NCBI RefSeq assembly: GCF_003265705.1 | Contig: NW_020313288.1 | Location: forward strand, 2,949,616-3,013,615 | Source: Callorhinus ursinus | Taxonomy: Eukaryota > Chordata > Mammalia > Carnivora > Otariidae | Reading direction: 5' to 3' | DNA: 64,000 nt | Shown: one piece after another, positions 12,034-23,653 of the stretch | Layout: each line of letters starts with the position of its first letter | Numbering within the stretch: the stretch's first letter is position 1 | Notes under the pieces: model-generated | Told to the model about the DNA's origin: nothing | The model's input: the letters and a program-made list of their open reading frames with translations, nothing else | The model's database searches: none | Position numbers and translations under genes: made by a program

Positions 12034-12640
12034 AATAATAAAGACTGAAAAGAAGAGGTGATATAGAATCAGGAAACTCCAGTATCTGCAACAGACAACA
12101 TAAAAGAACTTTCAACAGTACAAGTCTCGTGTCATGATCATACACTAGGAACATCTGGAATGTATAATTCAAGAAATCTTTTTCTAAAATTATATAAAGT
12201 TATATTATCCCCACTGCCCCAAACAGGCACATTCTTATCACCCCTGGGTCTAAGAGACATTGTAATGGAAAAGAGACATGTTTTACATAACCATGTGATT
12301 ACTCCACGTCTGAGATAACAAAGTCTATGTTGTACAGATGCAGAGGACAAAGGACACTTACCACCATTAGTGTTCATATCAGCGACATGACCTAGGAGTA
12401 AGACACTTCACATCTCTATCAAGGAAGAGGCACTTGCAAAAACAAAACCATGTTTATAACAATGAAACAGTTTCTGTCCCGTCAAAATTTTCATGAACAA
12501 TATATGAATTTCTATACTGGAAGTCTTCCCAAAATTGTGTCCATTCAGGTTCATCTCCAGTGTGCTGGCTCGCATTTTAAAAACGATTTTAAGGGAGAAT
12601 AAATGTTTTCCCGCATCGTGTCTGTGCTCCCAGATTCATG
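12034..12640 (-). other. Probable 3' flank / 3' UTR of zinc-finger gene A
   Basis: It lies downstream of the gene A finger exon on the minus strand and is matched by 48490-49080 behind gene B. No convincing minus-strand AATAAA with a downstream GT-rich element was located, so the transcript end is unknown. Confidence 0.35.
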
Positions 12641-12803
12641 AGGTACCTGAAGGCTTTTCCATGGTTCTTAAGTTCATAGGGTTTCACATCACTGTGCTTT
12701 CACATGTGTCCTTGAAGAGAAGAGGGGCAACAGAAGGCTTTCTCATAGTGCAGACATTCATATGGTTCTGCTCTAGTGAGTGTCATCACATGTACTTGCA
12801 GGT
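12641..12803 (-). pseudogene. Fossil zinc fingers downstream of the gene A stop
   Basis: In a frame different from the active one, the minus strand of 12700-12900 still shows finger skeletons: a CSLQEHVRM-type helix, a GKTFQCPIDLQVHV unit and a PYECLHYEKAFCCPSSLQGH unit. Cysteines and histidines have been lost. An old frameshift at the end of the array moved these units out of the protein. The same arrangement is present behind gene B. Confidence 0.7.
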
Positions 12804-14343
12804 CTATGGGACACTGGAAGGTCTTACCAGAGTCCTGAGATTCAAAGGGATACTGTCCACTGCGCATCCTGACGTGTTCTTGAAGGGAGCAGTGACTAGT
12901 GAACGTCTCTCCCCAGTGTGTTTCTTCATATGCACTCGAAGGGATGAGGAAAACTTGTATGCTTTCCCACACTCTTTACATTCCACATGTCCACCCTGTG
13001 TGTGTGCTCTCACATGTACTAGGAGGGTGTAGCGACGAATGAAGGCTTTCCCACACTGCTGACGTTTATAGGGTCTCTCCCCAGTGTGCGTCCTCACGTG
13101 TTCTCGCAGGTCTGAGTTATACCTGAAGGTCTTCCCACATTGCTGACATTCATACGGTCTCTCCCCAGTGTGCGTTCTCACATGTCCTCGCAGATTTCCA
13201 AGATGTCTGAAGGTCTTCCCACATTGCTGACACTCATAGGGTCTTTCCCCAGTATGTGTCCTCATATGTATTCGCAGGTCTGTGCGATCCCGGAAGGCTC
13301 TGCCACACTCCTTACATTCATAGGGTTTCACTGTGCTGTGCATGGTCATGTGACTTTTAAAATGTTCACACTTCTGGAAAGTTTTTCCACACTCCACACA
13401 TTCATAGGGCCTGTCCCCTGTGTGTGTTCTCACATGTACTAGAAGGGAATAGTGACCAGTGAAGGCTTTCCCACACTGCTGACATTTATAGGGTCTCTCC
13501 CCAGTGTGTGTCCTCATGTGTGCTCGCAGGCCTGAGTTATACTTGAAGGTCTTCCCACACTCCTGACATTCATAGGGTCTCTCCCCAGTGTGTGTTCTCA
13601 CATGTTCTCGCAGATTTCCATGATCTGTGAAGGTCTTCTCACATTGCTGACATTCATAGGGTCTCTCCCCAGTGTGTGTCCTCACATGTACTAGAAGGTA
13701 GGCCTGACGAGTGAAGGCTTTCCCACACCGCCCACATCTAAAAGTTCCTTTCCCAGTTTGATTACTTGAGTAATCTTGAGAGTATGAGAGGCAAATGTAG
13801 GCTTTCCCATAGTCTGTACCATCACTGGGTTTCATTCCAGTGTGAGTTCTCACATGACGTGTAAGACAGGAGTGATACATAAAGGATTTCCCACACACAT
13901 CACATGCATGGACTCTCTGTCCACAGTGACCTCGCACATGACCCCGAAAGGATGAGGTGCAAGTGAAAGCTTTTCCACATTTCTTGCACTCTAAAGATTT
14001 TTTACTACCGAGACTCTTCAATTCTCTCTTTGATCCTCTCCCAGTGTCCTGACATTCACAGGGTTTCCCTACAAGGTGTGCGTCAACATGAGGGCTAAAG
14101 CTCAAGACACACCTGCAGGCTGGCCCACATTCCTCACAGGGACTAGGTTTGTGTCCAGGATAAGATCTTCCTGGATTCTCAGGGAAAGAACTATCTGTGA
14201 AGGCTTCTCTATACTTAGTGCATTCATGGGATTTTTCTCCAGGAGGGCAATCCTCATGCACAGTAAAACTTGTAATCTGCCTTACGGTTTCTCCACATTG
14301 ATTACCTTCATTGTTTTCACAGACACGCTCCACCAAATGACTT
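12804..14343 (-). CDS. Gene A zinc-finger exon, ZNF77-like KRAB C2H2 protein
   Basis: This is the last coding exon of a nuclear KRAB zinc-finger protein, a DNA-binding repressor family acting through TRIM28. The acceptor ends in TTTTGAACAG before 14343 and completes the Arg codon left by the linker exon. Joined to the ATG exon, KRAB-A exon and linker exon, it gives 616 residues in frame. The spacer has an ERVCENNEGNQCGET motif and a CEECGPACRC motif, as in ZNF77. Fingers span about residues 213-579 with TGERPY linkers: 13 units. Unit 3 is degenerate (no Cys/His ligands) and unit 12 has lost its first Cys (CGT codon at 13074-13072, from TGT). The C-terminus is odd: after the last finger the frame runs about 37 residues because a stop found in copy B (TGA) reads TCA here. 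I infer a working gene. The ZNF77 assignment is from memory, not from a search. Confidence 0.85.
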
Positions 14344-14756
14344 CTGTTCAAAATAGGAAGGCACACTGTTAGGGAATAATGATTATAACCAAACTCTTTA
14401 TTAGTGACCTATTGATGTTTACTAATGCTTATTTAACTACATAATGGCCATTTTCAATGAATGGGCGTGTTTGTGGCGCTGTCTCCATGGTAACAAAATG
14501 AAACAAGTTTAATGCACTGGCTGAGGACTCAAATATAGTCATAACACTCTAGGTTTCTCAGATAATAGTTTTTCTCACCATTGTTTCCAACTGAACTGCT
14601 TTTCAGATGATCAGGATCTAGAATGCATTCATAAAAGCTTCATTGTGTGAAAATTCCGACCATACAATAGTTGAGGTAAGTTTTCAGCTACTCTCTAATT
14701 TCAAGTTAGTCTCGCAATCTGCCCTGATCCCCTTCTCCTGTAGGAGTGTCACTCAC
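14344..14756 (-). other. Intron between linker exon and finger exon, gene A
   Basis: It is bounded by a GTGAGT donor at 14756 and a GAACAG acceptor at 14344. By eye, 14540-14690 is only about 83% identical to copy B, whereas the sequence right of about 14690 is about 98% identical. Confidence 0.7.
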
Positions 14757-14937
14757 CTCAAATGCCCTTCCTGGGTTTGGGTCTGATCTCCACTGCTATG
14801 AAATTTCCGGTTTTCTCCAAAAACAGAACACGAATCATTTCTTGCAAATATGACTATTTTCTCTTCACTGGATAACTCATTCTGCAAAATATTCCACTGC
14901 ATCCTCGATGTACTCCTTTTATCCTGACTGGGACAAA
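14757..14937 (-). CDS. Gene A linker exon (between KRAB-A and fingers)
   Basis: A 181-bp exon with the acceptor TTTTTGCAG ahead of 14937 and donor GAG/GTGAGT at 14757. The phases fit: the last base of the KRAB exon plus TT makes Val, and the final AG plus A of the next exon makes Arg. It encodes about 60 residues including EEKIVIFARNDS, FGENRKF and GDQ, then ends in HLR. As I recall, human ZNF77 has an equivalent exon with EEIVKF, FGENWRF and a closing HLR. It replaces a standard KRAB-B box, so the protein is of the KRAB-A-only type. It differs from gene B's exon at only about four bases. Confidence 0.85.
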
Positions 14938-15689
14938 CTGCAAAAATTGGTAGCATAATTTAATTTCTTGGGAATGATCTGATATTTGAAGATAGGAAAA
15001 TAGACCATATGTTGATTTCGATTCATATACTCATCATAAAATGTAAATGAAGCTCATCAGAAAGAATGGACAAGTGATCAAAGAAAACTTCTGAGGACCC
15101 TAGTGATTTGGGACTTTGGCAATAAGAGGAAAGTGTATGTAGCGCAGCCCGTTTACTCAGAAATACTTCAAAATTGATGGAGACTAATGTGGAGATAAGT
15201 GTTATCAGAAAAGGAAAGTAGAAAGGACCTGGGCAAGATACACACATCCGCACCCTACCTCTATAAGAGGAATACAGAAAGGCTTGCAATGTGGGTGAGG
15301 ATGAATGAACGGTCCGACCTGGAAGCCAGGTAAGTGACAAAATCACCCTTCTTCAACAAAACTGAGTCACGTTTCTAATGGACATGTCCACATGCTGTTC
15401 CCTTCTCCAGAACCTGGCCCAACTGAGGGTTGCTAGGATGTTCTGAAGGCACAGAGGCCCTTGGTGAAGCCTGCCTGGACTGCCCCAACTGCCACTCGGA
15501 GGTTGGATGGTGTGTGTGGCTGCTGCCCAGCCCAGCATGAGGGAGGATTTAGAGGGTGACAAGCAATCTGGAAGATGGATTCTTACTTTAGGGTTCAATT
15601 TCATTGATGACGGTGAGTGTAAGCTTTTCTTTTTCTTTCTTTTCTCCCTCCCTCCCTCCCTCTCTTTTTCTCTTTCTTTCTTTCGTGGA
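14938..15689 (-). other. Intron 2 of gene A, left part (highly conserved between copies)
   Basis: From here to about 15531 the copies are nearly identical. Beyond 15531 they differ by an indel of about 20 bp and many substitutions. No exon with KRAB-B character is seen. A reading frame of 107 codons at 15023-15346 exists in both copies but resembles nothing. A TCCC-rich simple repeat lies at 15640-15665. Confidence 0.55.
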
Positions 15690-15860
15690 AGTATATTGAC
15701 CTATAATATTAGTGTCAGGTGTACAACAGTGATTCAACAACTATATATATTACAAAATGCTCACCACACTAAGTGTAATTAACATGTCACTATAAAAAAC
15801 TACTACAATATTACTGACCATATTCCCTCTGCTGTACTCTTCATTCCCGTGACTTGTTTA

Positions 15861-16054
15861 AGATTTACTTATTTATTATGTTGAGAGACAGCTAGAGAGT
15901 TTGGGAGGGGGAGGGCAGAGGGAGAGAATCTTCAAGCAGAATCTCCACTGAGTGCACAGCCTGATGAGGGGCTCAATCTTGTGACCCTGAGATCATGACC
16001 TGAGCTGAAATCAAGAGGCAGATGTTTAACCGACTGATCCACCTAGGCACCACC
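15861..16054 (-). mobile_element. CAN SINE specific to copy A
   Basis: It is flanked by CCCGTGACTTGTTTA (15846-15860) and CCCATGACTTATTTA (16055-16069). Copy B has an empty site near 52975. Confidence 0.94.
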
Positions 16055-16923
16055 CCCATGACTTATTTAAAAAGTGTCACTCTGTACTGACTAATCCCCT
16101 TCATCTATTTCACCCATTCCTCCATCCCCTTCCTATCTCGTAAACACCAATCTGTTCTCTACTTTTAAGTCTGTTTCTATTTTCCTTTTATTGCTTGTTC
16201 ACTTTGCTACTTAGATTATACATATAAATAAAATATGGTGTTTGTCTTTCTGTCTTATTTACTTGGAAGAATACCCTCTAGGTCCATTCATGTTGTCACA
16301 AATGGCAAGACTTTATCCTTTTTATATGGTTGAGTAACAGTCCCTTGTATGTGAATACCACATCTTTATTATCCATTCATCCGTCGATGGACACGTGGGT
16401 TGCTTCCATATGTTGAGTACTGTAACTAACGCCACAGTGAACGTGGTCGTGCACGTATCTTTTTGTGTTAGTTTTTTTTCTAAGGTGAACCACCCAGAAG
16501 TGGAATTAAGGACCATACGGTCCTTCTGTGTTTCCTGTTTTGTGCAAACTCCATACTGTTTCCCACACAGTGGCTGCACCAAAGTACCTTCTCACCAGCA
16601 AAAACGAGTTGCCTTTTCTCCACGTTCTCACCAACACTTGTTATTTCTTGTCTTTTTGATACCTATCTGGCTGCTTTGAGGTGATATCTCATTGTGGTTT
16701 TGATTTGCACTTCCTGATGATTATTGTTACTGAGCAGCTTTTCATGTGCCTGGTGGCCATCTGTATATCTTCTTTGGGAAAATGTCTGTTATGTTCCTCT
16801 ACCCCATTTTATATTTTTCCTTTCGTTTCCCTGGCCTGAAGGGATAATTCCACAAAAATATAGCTAAGGCTGATGTCCATGAGTTTAATGCCTCTGTTCT
16901 GTCTTAAGAAGTATACGGTTTCA

Positions 16924-17089
16924 GGGGCGCCTGGGTGGCTCAGTCGTTAAGCATCTGCCTTCGGTTCGGGTCATGAGCCCAGGGTCCTGGGATCGAGCCC
17001 CGCATCGGGTTCCCTGCTCGGTGGGAAGCCTGCTTCTTCCTCTCCCACTCTGTCAAATAAATAAATAAATAAAATCTTAAAAAAAAAAA
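16924..17089 (+). mobile_element. CAN SINE specific to copy A
   Basis: Target duplications AAGAAGTATACGGTTTCA (16906-16923) and AAGAAGTATATGGTTTCA (17090-17107). The site is empty in copy B near 53815. Confidence 0.95.
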
Positions 17090-17801
17090 AAGAAGTATAT
17101 GGTTTCAAGTCTTACACTTGGGTATGGAATCCACATAGAGTTTACTTTTGTGTAAGGTGTAATAAGGTGGTTTCATGCTTTTGCAAGTAGCTGTCTCGTT
17201 TTCCTAATACCAGTTACTGAAGAGAGAGTCTTTCCCCCATTGTATATACTCAACTCCTTTTTTTTTTGTAGATAATTTGACCATATAACCATGGGTTAAA
17301 TCCTGGACTCTATTCTGTTCCCTTGGTTTATGTGTCTGTTTTTGTGCCAGTACCATACTGTTTCAATTTTTCAGTTTTGTAGTACAGTTTGAAATCTGGG
17401 GTTGTTACATCTTCAACTTGAATATGTTTTCTCAACACTGCTTTGTTTAGGTGCAATGTTTTCTGTTTCCATATAAATTTTAGAGGTTTTGTTTTTTTGC
17501 TAAAGTTCTTTGAAAAACACTATTTCTATTATATAGAATATGGATTGCATTGAATATATAGAGTGCTTTTCAAAGTCTGAGCATTTTTTAACAATATTAA
17601 TACTTACAAGGCATGACAAAGGTTTATCTTTCCATTTACTATGCCATCTTCAATTTTCTTCATTAAATGTCTTATAGCTTTCAGAGCACAGGTCTTTCAA
17701 CTTCTTTGGTTACATTTATTCACAGTATTTTATTGTTTTTTGAAAGAACTGAACATGGGACTGTTTTCCTAATTTCTCTTTCTGACATAGAAATGCAACA
17801 G

Positions 17802-17967
17802 AGGGGGATGCCTAGGTGGTTCAGTCAGTTAAGTGTCTGCCTTTGGGTCAGGTCATGATCCCAAGGTCCTGGGATCTAGTCTCACATTGGGCTCCTTGCT
17901 CAGTGGGGAGCCTTCTTCTCCCTCTGCTTGTGCTCTCTGACAAATAAATAAAAATATTTTTAAAAAA
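17802..17967 (+). mobile_element. CAN SINE, first of a nested trio
   Basis: A SINE following AAATGCAACAGAGGG. The same AATGCAACAGAGGG motif reappears at about 17966-17979, before the next SINE. The motif AATGCAACAGATTTTGG in copy B (near 54795) is the empty target. Confidence 0.9.
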
Positions 17968-17978
17968 ATGCAACAGAG

Positions 17979-18085
17979 GGTTGCCTGGGTAGCTCAGTCA
18001 GTTAAGCATCTGACTCCTCATCTCAGCTCAGTGTCATGAGTTCAAGCCCTCACGTTGGGCTCATGCTGGTCATGGAACCTACTGG
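17979..18085 (+). mobile_element. CAN SINE, truncated, second of a nested trio
   Basis: It starts TTGCCTGGGTAGCTCAG and stops after about 110 bases. It passes into a GGGA/GGAA simple repeat in place of the usual CT-rich middle and tail. Confidence 0.8.
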
Positions 18086-18137
18086 GAGGGAGGGAGGGAT
18101 GGAGGGAGGGAGGGAGGGAGGAAGGAAGGAAGGAAGG
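18086..18137 (+). repeat. (GGGA)n/(GGAA)n microsatellite
   Basis: Repeated GGGA and GGAA units lie between two SINEs. They probably grew from the A/G-rich end of the truncated SINE. Confidence 0.9.
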
Positions 18138-18334
18138 GAGCACCTGGGTGGCCCAGTCGTTAAGCATCTGCCTTCAGCTCAGGTCATGATCCCAGGGTCC
18201 TGGGATCGAGTCCTGCATTGGGCTCCCTGCTCGGCAGGAAGCCTACTTCTCCCTCTCCCACTCCCCCTGCTTGTGTTCCTATTCTTGCTATCTCTCTCTG
18301 TCAAATAAATAAATAAATTCTTTAAAAATAAAAA
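18138..18334 (+). mobile_element. CAN SINE, third of a nested trio
   Basis: A nearly full-length SINE close to the window's consensus (CCCAGGGTCCTGGGATCGAG box). Its tail merges into the GAAA repeat that follows. Confidence 0.92.
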
Positions 18335-18354
18335 AAAGAAAGGGGGAGAGAGAG

Positions 18355-18378
18355 AGAAAGATGAAAGAAAGAAAGAAA

Positions 18379-18446
<68 letters not shown>

Positions 18447-18460
18447 GAAAGAAAGAAAGG
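18355..18460 (+). repeat. (GAAA)n microsatellite
   Basis: About 25 GAAA units with a few interruptions, grown from the A-rich tail of the SINE to its left. It is likely polymorphic in length. Confidence 0.95.
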
Positions 18461-18545
18461 CAACAGATTTTGGTATATTCATTTTGTGTTCTGCAACTTT
18501 TCTAAATTCATTTGTTAGTTCTAATAGTATTTGGTAAAGTCTTAA

Positions 18546-18716
18546 GGATTTATTTTATTATTATTTTTTTAGGGAGGGAGGAAGGGAGAGGGATGAGGGA
18601 TAGAGAGAGAAAGAGAGAGGGATGGGGAGGGTTAGAGAGAATCTTAAGCAGACTCCATGCCCAGTGCAGAGCCAGATGTGGGGCACAATCTCACAACTCT
18701 GAGATCACGACCTGAG
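18546..18716 (-). mobile_element. CAN SINE, truncated at the ERV junction
   Basis: A reverse SINE from the T-rich tail to GATCACGACCTGAGCCAA. It ends abruptly at about 18717, where retroviral pol sequence begins. The missing head suggests a deletion or rearrangement joined it to the ERV. Confidence 0.85.
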
Positions 18717-18719
18717 CCA

Positions 18720-20870
18720 AGTTTTAAAACATGGGCTTCTTATCCCCTCAACTTCACCCTACAACATTCCCATCCTAGCAGTTAAAAAAAAAGGAAACAG
18801 CTACCACCTAGTCCAAGACTTGTGAGCCATTAATGAGGCTGTTGCATCCCTACACCCAACCATGCCAAATCCATATGTCATCCTGGGTACCATTCCTCCA
18901 AACAGCCTCTGGGTTTATGGTCCTGGACCTTAAAGATGCTTTCTTTTGCATCTCATTGGCTCAAGAATCCCAATTTGTTTGCATCCGAATGGGCCACCCC
19001 TTTTGGGCCCACCCAACAACTTACCTAGACAATACTCCCACAGGGATTCAGGGACAGCCCCCCCCCCCATCTGTTTGGCCAAGCCATCTCTAAGGATTCA
19101 CAAAACTAACAACTTGAGAGGGGAACTACCCTTCAATATGTGGACAATTTGCTCATTTGCTCCCCCGCTCAAGTATTGGCCATTCCTCAAAATTGTCAAT
19201 GGAAACTAATTAAAGTCCTTCATAACTCTATTTATTTAGGACAAGATGCCTTACAAACTGTCATTTCCAGAATGTTTCAAGGTAAAGGACTTTCCCAGGT
19301 GGTTCAACAAATAACCTCCTCTTGCCTTGCACATATGCCAACCCAGGGTGTCCATCAACCTCAATTAATCCAACCAATATAGAGGTATGGATCCTACCCT
19401 GGAGAAGACTGGCAGATGGATTTTTACTCAGATGCCACCCTGCAGAGGATACAAATACCTCCTCTCATGCTTCTTGACACCTTCAGAGGGTGGATAGAGG
19501 CATACCCGACATGGACTGAAAGGGCAATTGAGTAGTCAACAAACTTCTGCATGAAATTATCCCCCAATCTGGCCTCTCAGAGTCACTTCAGAGTGACAAT
19601 GGACTCTTCTATTGTGGCCACCATAGTTCAATCTGTCTCCAAAGTACTAGGTATCAAATACCACCTTCATAGTGTTTGAAAGCCACAGTCCTCTGGGAAG
19701 GTGGAAAGGGCCAACCACTACCTAAAAGGTATTATTAAAAAACTCACACAAAAAAATCACTGAACTGGAAAGAAGCCTTGCCAATTTCCCTTCTCTGTAG
19801 TCATGTAGCTCCCAAGGAGGCCCTGGATTTGAGTCCTTTTGAAGTCCTCTATGAGCGATCCTTCTTACTACAGATCTCCTGGTAGAGACAGAGACTCTAG
19901 GGATACAAAGTCATATGATCTTTATCCAAATTTCAACAGGTTTTAAAAAATACAGCCTAACAGTTTCCACTACCCAACAAGAGGCACCTTCTCTATATGA
20001 ACGTAATGAACAAAGTCTAATCAAGGTCTGAAAAGGGGGCTTCCCTAAATGCCAACTAAAGCCTGTGTGGAAAGGGCTTTTCCTGGTTCTTTTATCTTCC
20101 CCTACACTACAGCCATTAAGGTACCAGGAGTCCCTGACTGGATCCACTGCTCCAGAGTCAAACCCTGGAATCATCCCCTGGCAAACACCACCGATGCCTA
20201 TCCTGTGATCTCTTCAAAGATCTAACATTACTCTCCAAAAAGATTCCATGACCTACAAGTCTTCTCTTTTTTTTCCTGTGTCATCTTATTAGAAATAGGG
20301 CTTGCCATAGCCATCATTTCCTTTTTATAACTCAACTGTCTTCTTCACCCACTGGCCCAATGGTTACTAATCCCTACATCCAGGGTCTTCACTTCCCTCT
20401 CTGCCTTAAAAATAAAAGATTTAATAACAAGGGAACACCTGCGTTCCTGGGTAATCTGTCCACAAATGCTTACAATTATACCCTTACTCCATTTATTCCC
20501 CTCACTCTAGGAGTTCTCCTAATGTTACTCTTTGGACCAAAACTAATCAGTATGTTGCTATTCTTTGTCTCCTCCAGGCCATCAAGTTCCAACTGGTCCT
20601 CAACCAAGTGTATCAACCTTTAGATGCCTACAACTTTTTCCCTTTTGGAAGTTCCTTGAAAGACACCAACAGCCACCACCACCTTCTCTCCTCGATACTC
20701 AGCAAGTGATGGACTGCCCAGATCTTCACAATACTCCACACAACACAAGCTTGAAAAAACCAGAATGGTCATCGCCCCAATTCCCAATGATTTGGGGCCA
20801 ATCTCTTGAGGGGGGAATGGAAGACAGTCAGACATGAGTAAGGAGGGATAAAGCAGGTGCTGGCCACACC
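18720..20870 (+). pseudogene. ERV pol-integrase-env fossil (class I)
   Basis: A gammaretrovirus-like fossil with many stops and frameshifts. About 18745-19195 is reverse transcriptase: LVQDL, a VLDLKDAFF box, then QYVDNLL where YVDD is expected. It jumps directly to integrase, so RNase H and the integrase N-terminus are lost. The integrase core at about 19390-19740 shows the first Asp in WQMDF, a QSDNG-like second Asp in another frame, and SGKVER with the catalytic Glu. About 20340-20640 is the end of env with a hydrophobic membrane span and a tail ending YQPLDAY. A purine tract (GAGGGGGGAATGGAA, 20808-20822) marks the start of a lost 3' LTR. Copy B lacks this insert. Confidence 0.85.
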
Positions 20871-22059
<1,189 letters not shown>

Positions 22060-22343
22060 GTGACCTACCTGGAAATGGCCAGAGGCCCTAAGTAACCAAA
22101 GGACTACTTACCAAAGTAATGCACAGTTACCAAAACAGGGAAAATTCCATGGGATTGCGTATCCCCTCACAATCCCCCATTACTATAGCCCCTCATCACC
22201 ACCTCGTGGCAGACAGACTCTCCTCTGCTGTCCTGCCTGCCAACCCTTGTGGTGTATTCAATAAACTTCTATCTCCTTGTTCTGCCTTGGGTGAATTCTT
22301 TCCCCACCTATGCCGCCAGCTCCACCCAATCGGTTGCCCCACA
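22060..22343 (+). mobile_element. ERV LTR (copy A of a shared element)
   Basis: An LTR-like block with AATAAA at about 22260 and an end at CCCCACA. It is followed at once by TTTGGTGGTC, the place of a tRNA primer site (copy B reads TTTGGCGACCAC, close to an Arg-tRNA site). The left end is uncertain. Confidence 0.65.
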
Positions 22344-23350
22344 TTTGGTGGTCTTTACAGGGACCACCGGACTTGCGGGGCTGGGACTCTGCCCACATTC
22401 TCTGGGAATTTCTCAGGACTTTCCTTCAGTGATCCGACTCCAGTACTCCTTGGGGAACTGACGACCTTTGGGTGATTAACTTACTCCTCAATGAGGATCT
22501 GAAGCCCCAGAGGGAACCCACAGGACCACACTTGCCTGAAAGTGTGAGGGATTTCCCCTCTTGCCCTTGGGGAGAGGATTCTTCCCTCCCTCTCCTTTCT
22601 CTTTTTGGCCATCAGTGGGTCTAACCTGAGTATTCTTCAGATAACTGAAGGTCTCTGGCCCACATCTGAGAGCGTGAAGGGAACCCTTTCCCTGCGTTCT
22701 CACCCTTTTCCCAATGTGCGGTCCAGTTGGCAAGGGCAGCTGGTCCAGGGCTAATCTGCATATGTTACAGACTTGGCTGGGCTCCTTTCCTGGTGCTGGC
22801 TGACTCTCGGACACCTTGCTTCGTTGGACCCCCCACTTCACTCCTTTGTTCCCATGTATCCAGCTGCCACGTTGATCTACAGTCCTACATGCTCCCATGC
22901 GTCTGAGTGGTGAGTCTTCCCTTCCTTTTTCTGACCCAGATTAAAGCCACCCAGTGCCCAGCCCTCCCTGTTGCAGGAGACACCCCAGCAGGGATTACTA
23001 TTGCTATTTCTCATGACCGTCTCTTTAGTGGGACACCCCACTAGGGTCAGTCACCCCGTGTAAGGTCTGTTCCTCCCTCAGGTCAGTGGATGCCCTGACC
23101 GAAATCACAACCTTGAGTTGGAGCCCCATTCCCCTTGGTGGGATGCCCCTTTGGAAATTGGCAGAAGTGCTTTCCCACTATGAGGCAAATCCCCTCTATC
23201 TTTGGACTCATCCTTGGGATGTATTTTTAAAAAGTGGGGAAAAAATTGGCCTTCAATACCTGAGAAAAAACATCTCATCTTGTCATGTAATGTTTCCTGG
23301 CCTCAGTACAAACTCCCAGATCAAAGAGTACGGCCCCTCCATGGAACCCT
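22344..23350 (+). mobile_element. ERV leader / 5' internal region
   Basis: Leader-like sequence follows the LTR and is matched by 61686-62460 in copy B. It includes a GGTGAGTC donor-like site near 22908 and phrases such as CAGGGATTACTATTGCTAT. No open gag frame is visible. Confidence 0.6.
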
Positions 23351-23489
23351 GGTGAAAGAGAGTAATTTTGTCCTAAAATGAGACTGGTTATTTAGAGAGA
23401 ATAACCTTAGGACAAACCTCATTGAGAAACTATACTAAGAAAAAAGCACATTCCTAACAATCATAAATTTGCCATCTAAAGAATCCTGG

Positions 23490-23653
23490 TGTAGGGTCAC
23501 TTGGGTGGCTTAGTCAGTTAAGCGTCTGCCTTCGGCTCAGGTCATGATCCTGGGGTCCTGGGATCGAGCCCCACATCGGGCTTCCTGATCAGTGGGAAGC
23601 TTGCTTCCCCGCTTGCTCCATCAAATAAATAAGTAAAATCTTAAAAAAAAAAT
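23490..23653 (+). mobile_element. CAN SINE
   Basis: Flanked by the direct repeat AAGAATCCTGG at 23479-23489 and 23654-23664. Confidence 0.95.

Larger units (their letters stand above)
15690..18545 (-). mobile_element. Old LINE-1, 3' part, antisense (interrupted by SINEs)
   Basis: The reverse complement carries the L1 3' UTR start (tract near 15690-15760). It also has a decayed ORF2 C-terminus: 16322-16582 reads MVQPL...TCPSTDEWIIKMWY in minus-strand translation. The homologous L1 in copy B starts near 52790. In copy A it is cut off near 18545, where copy B continues for more than 5 kb. SINEs sit at 15861, 16924, 17802, 17979 and 18138. Confidence 0.82.

Noticed and set aside
12535..13032. 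Long plus-strand frame across the gene A finger exon, and similar plus-strand frames at 13140-13442, 14076-14372 and 49793-51511
   Set aside because: They are antisense readings of the repeated finger code (period 84 bases) and have no independent support.
15330..15345. Plus-strand GCCAG/GTAAGTGAC donor-like site in the conserved tract
   Set aside because: A good donor motif by itself, but no plus-strand exon, acceptor or reading frame supports it.
18179..18482. Minus-strand frames with long Phe/Leu/Ser runs that look like membrane proteins
   Set aside because: They are translations of the GAAA microsatellite and SINE.
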